A stretch of 64,000 bases of DNA from an uncultured Bacteroidota bacterium (lineage in GTDB: Bacteria; Bacteroidota; Bacteroidia; Bacteroidales; P3), in assembly GCA_902793295.1 (NCBI GenBank), contig CADBDA010000005.1:62001-126000 (forward strand). Direction: 5' to 3'. Below, piece by piece: positions 43,163-50,294 of this stretch. Numbering within the stretch: position 1 is the stretch's first letter; the number at the start of each line of letters is the position of its first letter. The notes beneath the pieces were generated by a model. The model saw nothing but the letters and a program-made list of their open reading frames with translations. It had not been told where the DNA came from and made no database searches. The position numbers and the translations under genes were made by a program.

Positions 43163-43810
43163 ATGTCAAGAAATCGAACTCAGCATTTAGTTTATGCGCT
43201 CATTACGGTTTTCATTACCGTTCACCTATTTGTATTTTATAGCCTTTATGTTATCGAAGGCGACAGCTTGATGCAGACTACTGGAACGACCTCCGTGCTG
43301 CAGGCGATCAATAGTCAGGGAGGTGTTTATATGTTAGGCAGTTATTTGCCTATATGGCTGATGATTGTTATTGAGACGGTTTGCGCTTTCGTGCTTGCGG
43401 TGGCGATGGGCAGTCCTCTGGCTTTCCGTCTGGCCAGCCGCAAGTTTGACCCGCGCCGCAACCACCCGATGATTTTTGAGTCTGCCATCATCACGGCCAC
43501 CGTTAGCCTTATGTGTCCGTCGATGAGCCTATTGGCCGATGTCTTTTATTATCCCTATTATGAGGAATTTGATGTAGTCGACTTTATGTGCCGATGGTTC
43601 CGTTTGATATGCTACAACCTGCCGTTTGCCTATTTCTCGCAAATGTTCTTTGTCCAGCCGTTTGTGCGGTTTGCCATCCGCCATCTTTTTGCTGAAAACA
43701 TTTCGCAACGAAACGAACAGAATATCAGTAAGACAGTCAAACCGTCGGATGAGACAGAGGCCATTGCCGATGTGATCATCCGCGAAGACGAAATCGCTGC
43801 TACAGATTAA
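43163..43810 (+). CDS. DUF2798 membrane protein
   Basis: 215 residues with four hydrophobic segments arranged as two similar pairs: YALITVFITVHLFVFYSLYV with WLMIVIETVCAFVLAVAMG, and AIITATVSLMCPSMSLLADV with NLPFAYFSQMFFVQPFVRF. This tandem arrangement fits DUF2798. The C-terminal 45 residues are hydrophilic and acidic. Inner membrane; function unknown. Confidence 0.75.
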   Translation: MSRNRTQHLVYALITVFITVHLFVFYSLYVIEGDSLMQTTGTTSVLQAINSQGGVYMLGSYLPIWLMIVIETVCAFVLAVAMGSPLAFRLASRKFDPRRNHPMIFESAIITATVSLMCPSMSLLADVFYYPYYEEFDVVDFMCRWFRLICYNLPFAYFSQMFFVQPFVRFAIRHLFAENISQRNEQNISKTVKPSDETEAIADVIIREDEIAATD

Positions 43811-43945
43811 AATCGATTCATTGTTAGTGGTTTGAACGAAATCTGTATCGGATTTTGTTCTGCTAAAACTCTTTTTTTATCGGATAATAGTATATTTTTT
43901 TATAGGAATAACTATATTATTTATCCGTGACAACAAGCATCCTGC

Positions 43946-44071
43946 ACAGGGTCTGCTTCGTAGCTTCAACGATTTTTCAACGATACTTCAATGTTAGTTT
44001 AACCAGATATAAGGTTAAATAATAGTCGAAGGGTGGTTGAATAGTGGTTGAAATGACGGAGCAGACCCTGT
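43946..44071. mobile_element. 126-bp MITE-like element with 59-bp terminal inverted repeats
   Basis: The ends ACAGGGTCTGCTTCGT (43946) and ACGGAGCAGACCCTGT (ending 44071) pair, and the similarity continues inward over about 59 nt on each side (TTCAAC..TTCAAC..TTTAACC), meeting at an 8-nt centre AGATATAA (44005-44012). It encodes nothing. No clear target-site duplication is visible. It lies in the 486-nt gap between DUF2798 and the ABC operon. Confidence 0.75.
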
Positions 44072-44175
44072 TCTGTTGCGTAGTTGACCCACGGCTTTCG
44101 TCAACTGGTAGGGGAGGGGCCGGATGCCTTTTTCAAGTGGGTGTCCGAAAAAAAACGAATTTTTTTCAAAAAAAA

Positions 44176-44206
44176 TTTGGTGGTTTAAAAAATAGTTGCA
44201 CCTTTG
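44176..44206 (+). promoter_or_regulatory. Promoter of the YtrA-type ABC operon
   Basis: -33 TTTG (44176-44179) and -7 CACCTTTG (44199-44206, a one-base variant of TAnnTTTG) with 19-nt spacing, the best -33/-7 pair in the window. Confidence 0.7.
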
Positions 44207-44207
44207 C

Positions 44208-44231
44208 AGTGTACTAATCAACTAATACACT
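44208..44231. promoter_or_regulatory. Candidate YtrA-type operator AGTGTA-N12-TACACT
   Basis: AGTGTA (44208-44213) and TACACT (44226-44231) are separated by 12 nt; inner bases extend the symmetry. It starts two nt after the -7 box, so bound repressor would cover the transcription start. B. subtilis YtrA uses the same half-sites with 13-nt spacing, and a YtrA-type regulator is encoded at 46456. A second palindrome AATTGTACAATT lies at about 44242-44253. Confidence 0.7.
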
Positions 44232-44296
44232 AGTAAAATAATTGTACAATTAATTGATAAATAAACGAATAAATAATAATTAAAAACATATACAAA

Positions 44297-45124
44297 ATGA
44301 TTGACATTAAAAATTTCTCGTTCTCATACACCAAAACGCAGGTGTTTGACAACATCAATCTCCAATTCCAGAAGGGTGCCATCTATGGTCTTCTGGGTGA
44401 AAACGGGGTAGGGAAGACCACCCTGCTCAAAGTTATCAGCGGTTTGCTGAAGCCTACGGCCGGCAGCTGCACGGTGGACGAATGGGTCAGCTTCGACCGT
44501 CAACCGAAGTTCTTGCAGAACATATTCTTGCTGCCCGACGAGGTGCCACTGCCCGACAGCACCACTCCGGAGAGATTTTTCAGTGACTTGGCACCCTTCT
44601 ATCCCAAGCAGAGCGTTGAGATGCTGCAGCACTTGGCGGGAGAGTTGAATGTGGATATCAACCGCAAGTTCAAAGAGATGAGCTTTGGTCAGCAGAAAAA
44701 GTCGTTGCTTGCCTGCGCATTGGCACTGAATACGGAATACTTGCTGCTAGACGAGCCCACCAACGGATTGGATATTCCGTCGAAGGCCGATTTTCGTCGC
44801 ATTCTGAGTGAGCGCGTGGGCGGCGACCAGACCATCATCATCTCCACCCATCAAGTGAAGGATGTGGAAAACCTTATCGACCCCATTATCATTATCTCGC
44901 AGAACCAGGTGCTGCTCAATGCAAGTGTCGAGAAAATCACCGAGAAGCTGTATTTCGAATACGGCGGACAACAACGTCCCGAAGCCCTCTACAGTGAAAT
45001 GATGCCGGGTGGTTTCCTCAATGTGCTGGTCAACGACGGTATGGGCGAAAGCCAGATCAATATCGAAGGCCTCTTCAATGCCGTGCTCCGCAACCAGTCG
45101 ACTGTCAAAAAGTTGTTCGATTAA
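44297..45124 (+). CDS. ABC transporter ATP-binding protein (YtrB-like)
   Basis: 275 residues: Walker A GENGVGKTTLL, Q-loop replaced by the usual LLPDEV of this branch, signature MSFGQQKKS, Walker B YLLLDEPTNGLD and switch ISTHQVKDVE. It is the energising subunit for the permease gene 48 nt downstream. YtrB-like transporters are linked to cell-envelope stress or antibiotic response. It heads the operon controlled by the promoter/operator at 44176-44231. Confidence 0.92.
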   Translation: MIDIKNFSFSYTKTQVFDNINLQFQKGAIYGLLGENGVGKTTLLKVISGLLKPTAGSCTVDEWVSFDRQPKFLQNIFLLPDEVPLPDSTTPERFFSDLAPFYPKQSVEMLQHLAGELNVDINRKFKEMSFGQQKKSLLACALALNTEYLLLDEPTNGLDIPSKADFRRILSERVGGDQTIIISTHQVKDVENLIDPIIIISQNQVLLNASVEKITEKLYFEYGGQQRPEALYSEMMPGGFLNVLVNDGMGESQINIEGLFNAVLRNQSTVKKLFD

Positions 45125-45172
45125 TACCTTGACGATAACGAAAACCCTAACTTTAATATAAACTTTGAAAAA

Positions 45173-45973
45173 ATGAAAAATTTTGAATTCAACCGTTTCA
45201 ATAAGGTCGTTGTTCGCGACTTCCACAATACGTACTCGCTGTTTGGAATGAGTATGTTGATAATAATGATGATACCGGCCTTTGTCTGGCTTATGGGATT
45301 GGCAGTGAATGATAGTGTTGTTGAGGTGTGGAGCCGCCGCAATTTCATTAGTATGGCCGTTTATTTGACTGCCGCCATCTCGTCGATGAAGATTTACGGC
45401 AGTTGCAACCTCGTTGGCAAGGGCAACTATTTCGCTATGCTGCCGGCCTCGCTGTGCGAGAAGTTCACCAGTATGGTTGTCTATTGCTTCGTCGTTTGTC
45501 CGTTGGTGGTCTTCGTTGGTTCGGTGGCTGTGGATACGATACTGACTCTTCTGCCTTTCGGCCCGTACAAGGAATACCTCTGGCAAGTGCCCGACTGGAT
45601 GAGTCAATTGAACACACTTGGCGGATATACTACAGGTTTTGGGGCTTTCGTGCTTTTGATCTTTAGATTATTCGCGGTGGCCTCACTGTTTATGCTGGCC
45701 AACACCATCTTCAAGAGAAACAAGTTCGTCAAGACCATCCTTTGGCTGATGCTCATTGTGTTTGCGTTGATAATCATCATTGTTCCCATAATGCACCATA
45801 TCAACTGGCCTGAGCATTGGAACTGGATTGTCAAAATGGCCGAATGGCTCGGTATCAAGTCGCAAGAGACCTTAATGCATTTCATCTACTGGAGCCGCTT
45901 GTTGGGCAACGCTTTGGTGACCTTCATCTTCTCCTTCATCGCCTATCGCCGACTGAAGAAAATGCAGTATTAA
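45173..45973 (+). CDS. ABC transporter membrane subunit
   Basis: 266 residues with six hydrophobic segments (for example MLIIMMIPAFVWLMGLAV, FTSMVVYCFVVCPLVVFVG, TILWLMLIVFALIIIIVPIM and LLGNALVTFIFSFIAY). A basic end (YRRLKKMQY) stays in the cytoplasm. No family motif is obvious, but gene order with the ATPase makes it the permease or membrane partner. Its stop codon lies inside the first of two hairpin repeats. Confidence 0.8.
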   Translation: MKNFEFNRFNKVVVRDFHNTYSLFGMSMLIIMMIPAFVWLMGLAVNDSVVEVWSRRNFISMAVYLTAAISSMKIYGSCNLVGKGNYFAMLPASLCEKFTSMVVYCFVVCPLVVFVGSVAVDTILTLLPFGPYKEYLWQVPDWMSQLNTLGGYTTGFGAFVLLIFRLFAVASLFMLANTIFKRNKFVKTILWLMLIVFALIIIIVPIMHHINWPEHWNWIVKMAEWLGIKSQETLMHFIYWSRLLGNALVTFIFSFIAYRRLKKMQY

Positions 45974-46050
45974 CCGTAAGGGCATACCCCCGTGTATGGC
46001 CCCCAAAAAACAACCGTAAGGGCATACCCCGTGTATGCCCCCCAAAAAAC
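45972..46050 (+). repeat. Two tandem 39-40-nt hairpin repeats
   Basis: Copies 45972-46011 and 46012-46050 are nearly identical (AACCGTAAGGGCATACCCC and on to CCCCAAAAAAC). Each can fold GGGCATAC with GTATGCCC or GTATGGCC. They lie between the permease and YbjQ genes and could adjust expression within the operon. Confidence 0.8.
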
Positions 46051-46058
46051 AAACAATT

Positions 46059-46367
46059 ATGGAACTTTACACAGTTGAAAACATACAAGGCAATTATACG
46101 CTGTTGGGCACCGTATCTGGCAGCACCATCCAATCGAAAAACATGTTCAGCGACTTCGGTCAGGGACTGAAAGGCATTGTCGGCGGCGAGTTGAAAGCCT
46201 ATACCGACATGATGGAGAAAGCCCGTCAGAAAGCCACCGACCGCATGATTGCTCAGGCCGAAGCCATGAATGCCGATGCCATCATCGGCGTCCGCTACGC
46301 CACCTCGGCCATCATGGCCCAAGCCGCCGAAGTGCTGGTCTATGGGACAGCAGTAAGGTTTAACTAA
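46059..46367 (+). CDS. YbjQ/UPF0145 family protein
   Basis: 102 residues. The pentamer-forming YbjQ fold is recognisable from AEAMNADAIIGVRYATSAI and AEVLVYGTAV. Family members were proposed to bind heavy metals, though evidence is thin. Start ATG 46059; an upstream in-frame extension lies in the hairpin repeat. It sits inside the ABC operon, as YbjQ proteins often do. Confidence 0.88.
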   Translation: MELYTVENIQGNYTLLGTVSGSTIQSKNMFSDFGQGLKGIVGGELKAYTDMMEKARQKATDRMIAQAEAMNADAIIGVRYATSAIMAQAAEVLVYGTAVRFN

Positions 46368-46376
46368 AACTGATTT

Positions 46377-46439
46377 GACGAAAACCAAAACCGATTTGAC
46401 GAACCATCGTGAGGCAGTGGCCGGGTTTTGGTTTTCGTC
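46377..46439 (+). promoter_or_regulatory. 16-bp perfect inverted repeat between ybjQ-like and gntR genes
   Basis: GACGAAAACCAAAACC (46377-46392) and GGTTTTGGTTTTCGTC (46424-46439) are perfect complements around a 31-nt loop; a GATTTGACGA direct repeat overlaps the 5' arm. There is no T-run. It may set the level of the regulator relative to the transporter. Confidence 0.65.
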
Positions 46440-46455
46440 TGAAAAAACAACAACT

Positions 46456-46800
46456 ATGGACTTTAAAAAGCAAAAACCGATATATCAGCAAATCGCCGAC
46501 AGCCTGTGTGAACGCATAGTGTGCGGCGAGCTGCCTGCCGAAGAGCGTATGCCGAGTGTGCGCGACGTGGCGGTACAGTTGGGCGTCAATCCCAACACCG
46601 TCATGCGCACCTTCGAATACCTGCAGCAGGCCGAGATTATCTACAACAAGCGGGGCGTGGGCTATTTCGTGTCCGCCGATGCCGCCGACCGCATCTTGGC
46701 GCTTCACCGCAAGGAATTCATGGAAGAGGATCTGCCTGCTTTTGTGCAGAAAATGAAGCTGCTAGGGCTTTCGTTCGACGATATCAGAAAGTATGAATGA
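46456..46800 (+). CDS. GntR family regulator, YtrA subfamily
   Basis: 114 residues. A GntR winged helix fills residues 8-75 (KPIYQQIADSLCERIVCGEL, then RMPSVRDVAVQLGVNPNTVM and RGVGYFV). The C-terminal domain is only about 40 residues, the size of the YtrA class, whose members usually repress a linked ABC operon. The operator at 44208-44231 fits that role and suggests autorepression. Last gene of the ABC operon, though the outer-membrane barrel gene follows after 124 nt. Confidence 0.92.
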   Translation: MDFKKQKPIYQQIADSLCERIVCGELPAEERMPSVRDVAVQLGVNPNTVMRTFEYLQQAEIIYNKRGVGYFVSADAADRILALHRKEFMEEDLPAFVQKMKLLGLSFDDIRKYE

Positions 46801-46924
46801 AAAAAAAACTTGCGCCCGCTGTATTATTTCGGGGGGCTCAAACGATATATTGTTGTTTGGGCACCTTCTCCCCGAAACAAATCCGACGAACCGTATTCCG
46901 CTAACAGATAAATTGAATCATTCG

Positions 46925-49360
46925 ATGAAATACAAACAAATCATTTTTGCCATCCTGATGATGGCCGCAGCCGGTCTCTCGGCTCAAACCGCCACGACCA
47001 GCTCCGTCAAAGGCAGCCTGGCCGACAGCAAAAGCAACGAGCCTCTGCGCTATGTCAACTGTGTGTTGCTGCATGCCGCCGATAGTGCTTTCGCCTATGG
47101 CACCACCACCGACGACCATGGCGACTTCACCTTCCGCAAGGTGGAATCGGGCAGCTATCTGCTGCGCGTCAGCTTTGTGGGCTACCAGACCCAGTGGCAG
47201 CCGGTTCGGGTGGACGGCAACGTCAATCTGGGCCGTGTGGCCATGAGCAAAGTCTCCACCGTGCTGGGCACTGTGACTGTCAGCGCCGAAAAACCGCTCT
47301 ATGCCGTCGACGGCGAGAAGAGTCTCTACAACACCACCGAAGACCCCTCCATTCAGACCGGTACGGCCAGCGACGCGCTTCAGAACGCTCCCGGCGTGGA
47401 GGTCGATGCCGAAGGCAACATCACGCTGCGCGGCACGCAGAGTGTGGAAATTTGGATCAACGACCGCCCCAGCCACATGAATGAGGAGGCCTTGAAACAG
47501 TACATCAAGCAGCTGCCCGCCAACGCCATCGATCGCATCGAGGTCATCACCAACCCCTCGGCGCGTTACTCGACCAGCGGCGGTGTCATCAACATCGTCA
47601 CCAACCAGAATGTGAAACGCAACGAGCTGCTCTGCGTCGGTCTGAATGCCACCACCACTCCCGCCATCTCCCCGTGGGTAAGCTACGTCTGGGCCAACGA
47701 GAAGGTCGACTTTAACATATACCTCAACGGCTATCTTGGCAATCACGATATGGAATCGGACGGCACCGCCACGCTCTTCGATGCCAATGGCGACACCACT
47801 CGCTTCCAGAAGTTCGACAATAAAAACAAGATGCCCTACCAGGGCGGATACTTCGGCTTCAACGCCAACTGGAAAATCGACGAAAACCGGAATCTGGCCG
47901 CCTGGGTCGGTGCCTACCCCTACTGGGACCAGAACTCGTTCTACAGAAACTATCAGTACTATGAGTACAACCCCACACGTATCGATTTGGGTTATGTCGA
48001 CACCACCCTCAACCATGGCTTCAGCCATGGCGCCTACGCCGGCCTGTGGTACGAGCACCGCTACGACACCACGGGTCGCAAGCTGAGTGTAACCTTCAAC
48101 GGAAGCTATTGGGCCAACGGCGGCTACAGCGACGACTCGCGCTACTACAATTCACCGGCGATTGCCGACTTCAAGCGCCATCTGGTTGGCGATATGTGGA
48201 ACGGCAGCGGCGAACTGGGAGTCAACTACACCTTGCCGCTCAAGCACGACGTCACGATTGAGGCCGGTGGCGAGTTGGGATTCGGTTACGACTATGACAA
48301 CGAGACGCTCGACAGCCTTCTGTCTTCGGGCGATTGGAGCAATATGCCCTACCGCTCTTATGTGACGCAGGAAATGACAGTGGAACCCACTTTATATGTG
48401 ACTGCACAGAAACGCTGGGGTGGTTTCACAGCCAAACTTGGTTTGCGCTATAACAATAACTTCAAGAGCGGTACGATAGAACACCACTCCCTTGGCGACC
48501 AGATGCGCCTCGACACGCTGTTCTCCGGCTTGGTGCCGAGCATCCACCTCAGCTATCAGACAAAGACCTTTGAGAGCTACAGCCTGAGCTACACACGACG
48601 CTTCTCACACGACGGCACTTTCTACAACTATACGCTTTTCCGCATCTATGACGACTACAGCTTCACCACCGGAAACCCCAACCTGCTGATGAGCTACACC
48701 CACAACCTTGAGGCCGCTTTCAACAAATATGTTATGGGATTTGGCAACATCGGTCTTAACGCCTACTTCCGCGCAAATACCGACGAGATAGGCTATATGA
48801 CCGCCGCCACCTACGACCCCGTCCTTGGTCCCTATCTGGTCAACTATAGCTATCCTGTCAACATCGGTTCGAGCCACACCGAGGGCATCGAGGCCAACAT
48901 CACCTACCGTCCCACGGGCTTCCTGAACGTGCGCTTCAACGCTTCGCTGTTCAACTATGGCTACAACTACAACGACTTCAGCGACAGCAAGGTGAGCTAC
49001 AGTCTCCGCCTCAATGTGTGGGCCAAGCTGTGGAATCGGCTCGAGGTCTTCGCCAATGCCCGATACAGCTCGCCGCGTTTGGGTCTCTACAGCCTCACCA
49101 ATGCCAACAAGGGTTTGGACTTCGGATGTAGCAGCGACTTCTTCGAACGCAAAATGAGTGTCTACTTGAACATCAACGACATCTTCGGTTGGAGCGAGTG
49201 GGGCAGCAACACCACTGCGCCGCAGTACCAGACCACCGGCAGCAACCGCTTCAACTCGCGCTTCGTCAGCCTCGGCCTTACCTTCCGCTTCGGCAAGATG
49301 GAGCTCGAGAGCAAAGCCCGTCAGGGTGAAGCACAGGGTCCAGTGAACCCTGTGCGATAG
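46925..49360 (+). CDS. TonB-dependent receptor-like outer-membrane beta-barrel protein
   Basis: 811 residues. Signal peptide (MKYKQIIFAILMMAAAGLSA), carboxypeptidase-regulatory-like domain (about 22-105: SVKGSLADSKSNEPLRYVN, GDFTFRKVESGSYLLRVSFV), plug-like region (about 110-205, SDALQNAPGVEVDAEGNITL) and an OMP_b-brl_3 type barrel to the end. There is no clear TonB box. The family is found in Bacteroidetes outer membranes and often accompanies GntR-YtrA ABC operons. Ligand unknown. Start ATG 46925 gives the signal peptide; the frame runs back to 46793. Confidence 0.85.
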   Translation: MKYKQIIFAILMMAAAGLSAQTATTSSVKGSLADSKSNEPLRYVNCVLLHAADSAFAYGTTTDDHGDFTFRKVESGSYLLRVSFVGYQTQWQPVRVDGNVNLGRVAMSKVSTVLGTVTVSAEKPLYAVDGEKSLYNTTEDPSIQTGTASDALQNAPGVEVDAEGNITLRGTQSVEIWINDRPSHMNEEALKQYIKQLPANAIDRIEVITNPSARYSTSGGVINIVTNQNVKRNELLCVGLNATTTPAISPWVSYVWANEKVDFNIYLNGYLGNHDMESDGTATLFDANGDTTRFQKFDNKNKMPYQGGYFGFNANWKIDENRNLAAWVGAYPYWDQNSFYRNYQYYEYNPTRIDLGYVDTTLNHGFSHGAYAGLWYEHRYDTTGRKLSVTFNGSYWANGGYSDDSRYYNSPAIADFKRHLVGDMWNGSGELGVNYTLPLKHDVTIEAGGELGFGYDYDNETLDSLLSSGDWSNMPYRSYVTQEMTVEPTLYVTAQKRWGGFTAKLGLRYNNNFKSGTIEHHSLGDQMRLDTLFSGLVPSIHLSYQTKTFESYSLSYTRRFSHDGTFYNYTLFRIYDDYSFTTGNPNLLMSYTHNLEAAFNKYVMGFGNIGLNAYFRANTDEIGYMTAATYDPVLGPYLVNYSYPVNIGSSHTEGIEANITYRPTGFLNVRFNASLFNYGYNYNDFSDSKVSYSLRLNVWAKLWNRLEVFANARYSSPRLGLYSLTNANKGLDFGCSSDFFERKMSVYLNINDIFGWSEWGSNTTAPQYQTTGSNRFNSRFVSLGLTFRFGKMELESKARQGEAQGPVNPVR

Positions 49361-49483
49361 CGAAGCGGAGAAGACTCCCCTGGCGGGAGTCGGCTCCCCG
49401 AATAGTTTCTCACTTTTCGGGCGTTAGAACGAACTCCAAAACATTAAAAATGATAAGAATGTAATTGAGTTTTTGTAAAGAGG

Positions 49484-49520
49484 AAAGCGCTCCCTGGCAA
49501 GTTGGGGAGCGCTTTGTTTT
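49484..49520 (+). terminator. Terminator after the outer-membrane barrel gene
   Basis: AAAGCGCTCCC (49484-49494) pairs with GGGAGCGCTTT (49505-49515), followed by GTTTTAT. The 307-nt gap 49361-49667 also has a small ACTCCC/GGGAGT hairpin near 49386; otherwise nothing. Confidence 0.85.
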
Positions 49521-49667
49521 ATACCGGCAGGGCTGCTGCGGTTTGTTCCAGTATGGCTTCATCGGTCAGCCAAGTTTAGCGTAGGATGCCGGTTTCAAAC
49601 GTTGGCTGTCATTTGGCTATTTGTTTTTTGTGTGTTTGACAATAATTATAGTTGTTCGTCGTTAATC

Positions 49668-50024
49668 ATGTCAATGAAACGTCTACGTAAAATAGCACCT
49701 TGGATTTTGATTGCGGCCTATCTGCCGCTGCTGGTGTCGTTGACGTTCCACACCCACACCGAGAGCCGCCCGGTCGCTGCCACCTGCCCCGACTGCGCGC
49801 ATCATGTGGCTCACCCCGCCCATTTGGCCGAGGCTGTCGTAATGGCGCACAACTGCGTCTACTGCCAGTTGGCCTCATCGTTCTATTATCGCCCCGAGCA
49901 GCCTGTGCTGGTGGCGCAGCTGCCGCTGGTGCGAATAGTGGTGGCCGATCGGGGTCGTATGGTCAACTGCCAAGTCCATGGGCTCTCTCCTTTGCGGGCA
50001 CCTCCGTCGCTCTGTTTCGTCTAG
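49668..50024 (+). CDS. Small membrane protein with two CxxC motifs (DUF2946-like)
   Basis: 118 residues. One N-terminal membrane segment (IAPWILIAAYLPLLVSLTFH) leads into a His/Cys-rich region: HTHTESRPVAATCPDCAHHV, then AHNCVYCQLA. These CPDC, HHxxH and CVYC elements suggest metal binding outside the inner membrane and resemble DUF2946-type proteins that sit next to metal receptors. It precedes a TonB receptor by 270 nt. Start ATG 49668 (an ATG two codons later is also possible). Confidence 0.65.
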   Translation: MSMKRLRKIAPWILIAAYLPLLVSLTFHTHTESRPVAATCPDCAHHVAHPAHLAEAVVMAHNCVYCQLASSFYYRPEQPVLVAQLPLVRIVVADRGRMVNCQVHGLSPLRAPPSLCFV

Positions 50025-50209
50025 TGGTCGCGACTTCGCTGCCCTGAGGCGGTGTGATGGCTTTCAATCGTCAGTAGCTCTTGGTTTCACGACATTTGTC
50101 GTGGGCGCAAGTGCAATTGCCGCATATGGACCATCTCTGGGTGTCTGCCCCATCCGGCTCTGAATAATCGTTTTTTTTATTTTATGGTCGCCCACACCAT
50201 TGTGGAGCG

Positions 50210-50266
50210 AATGGTTGCTTTCAACAATATGAGTCTGCAGACCTCGGTCTGTAGGAAGCAACCGTT
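50210..50266 (+). ncRNA. Structured leader RNA before the TonB receptor
   Basis: An 11-bp outer stem (50210-50220 with 50256-50266, core GGTTGCTT/AAGCAACC) encloses a 14-nt 5' bulge and an inner 8-bp hairpin CTGCAGAC-CTCG-GTCTGTAG (50235-50254), ending 28 nt before the ATG. The layout looks like a cis-regulatory element; I cannot match it to a known riboswitch. Confidence 0.5.
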
Positions 50267-50294
50267 AGTTTATAATCTTTACCAATATCGCATC

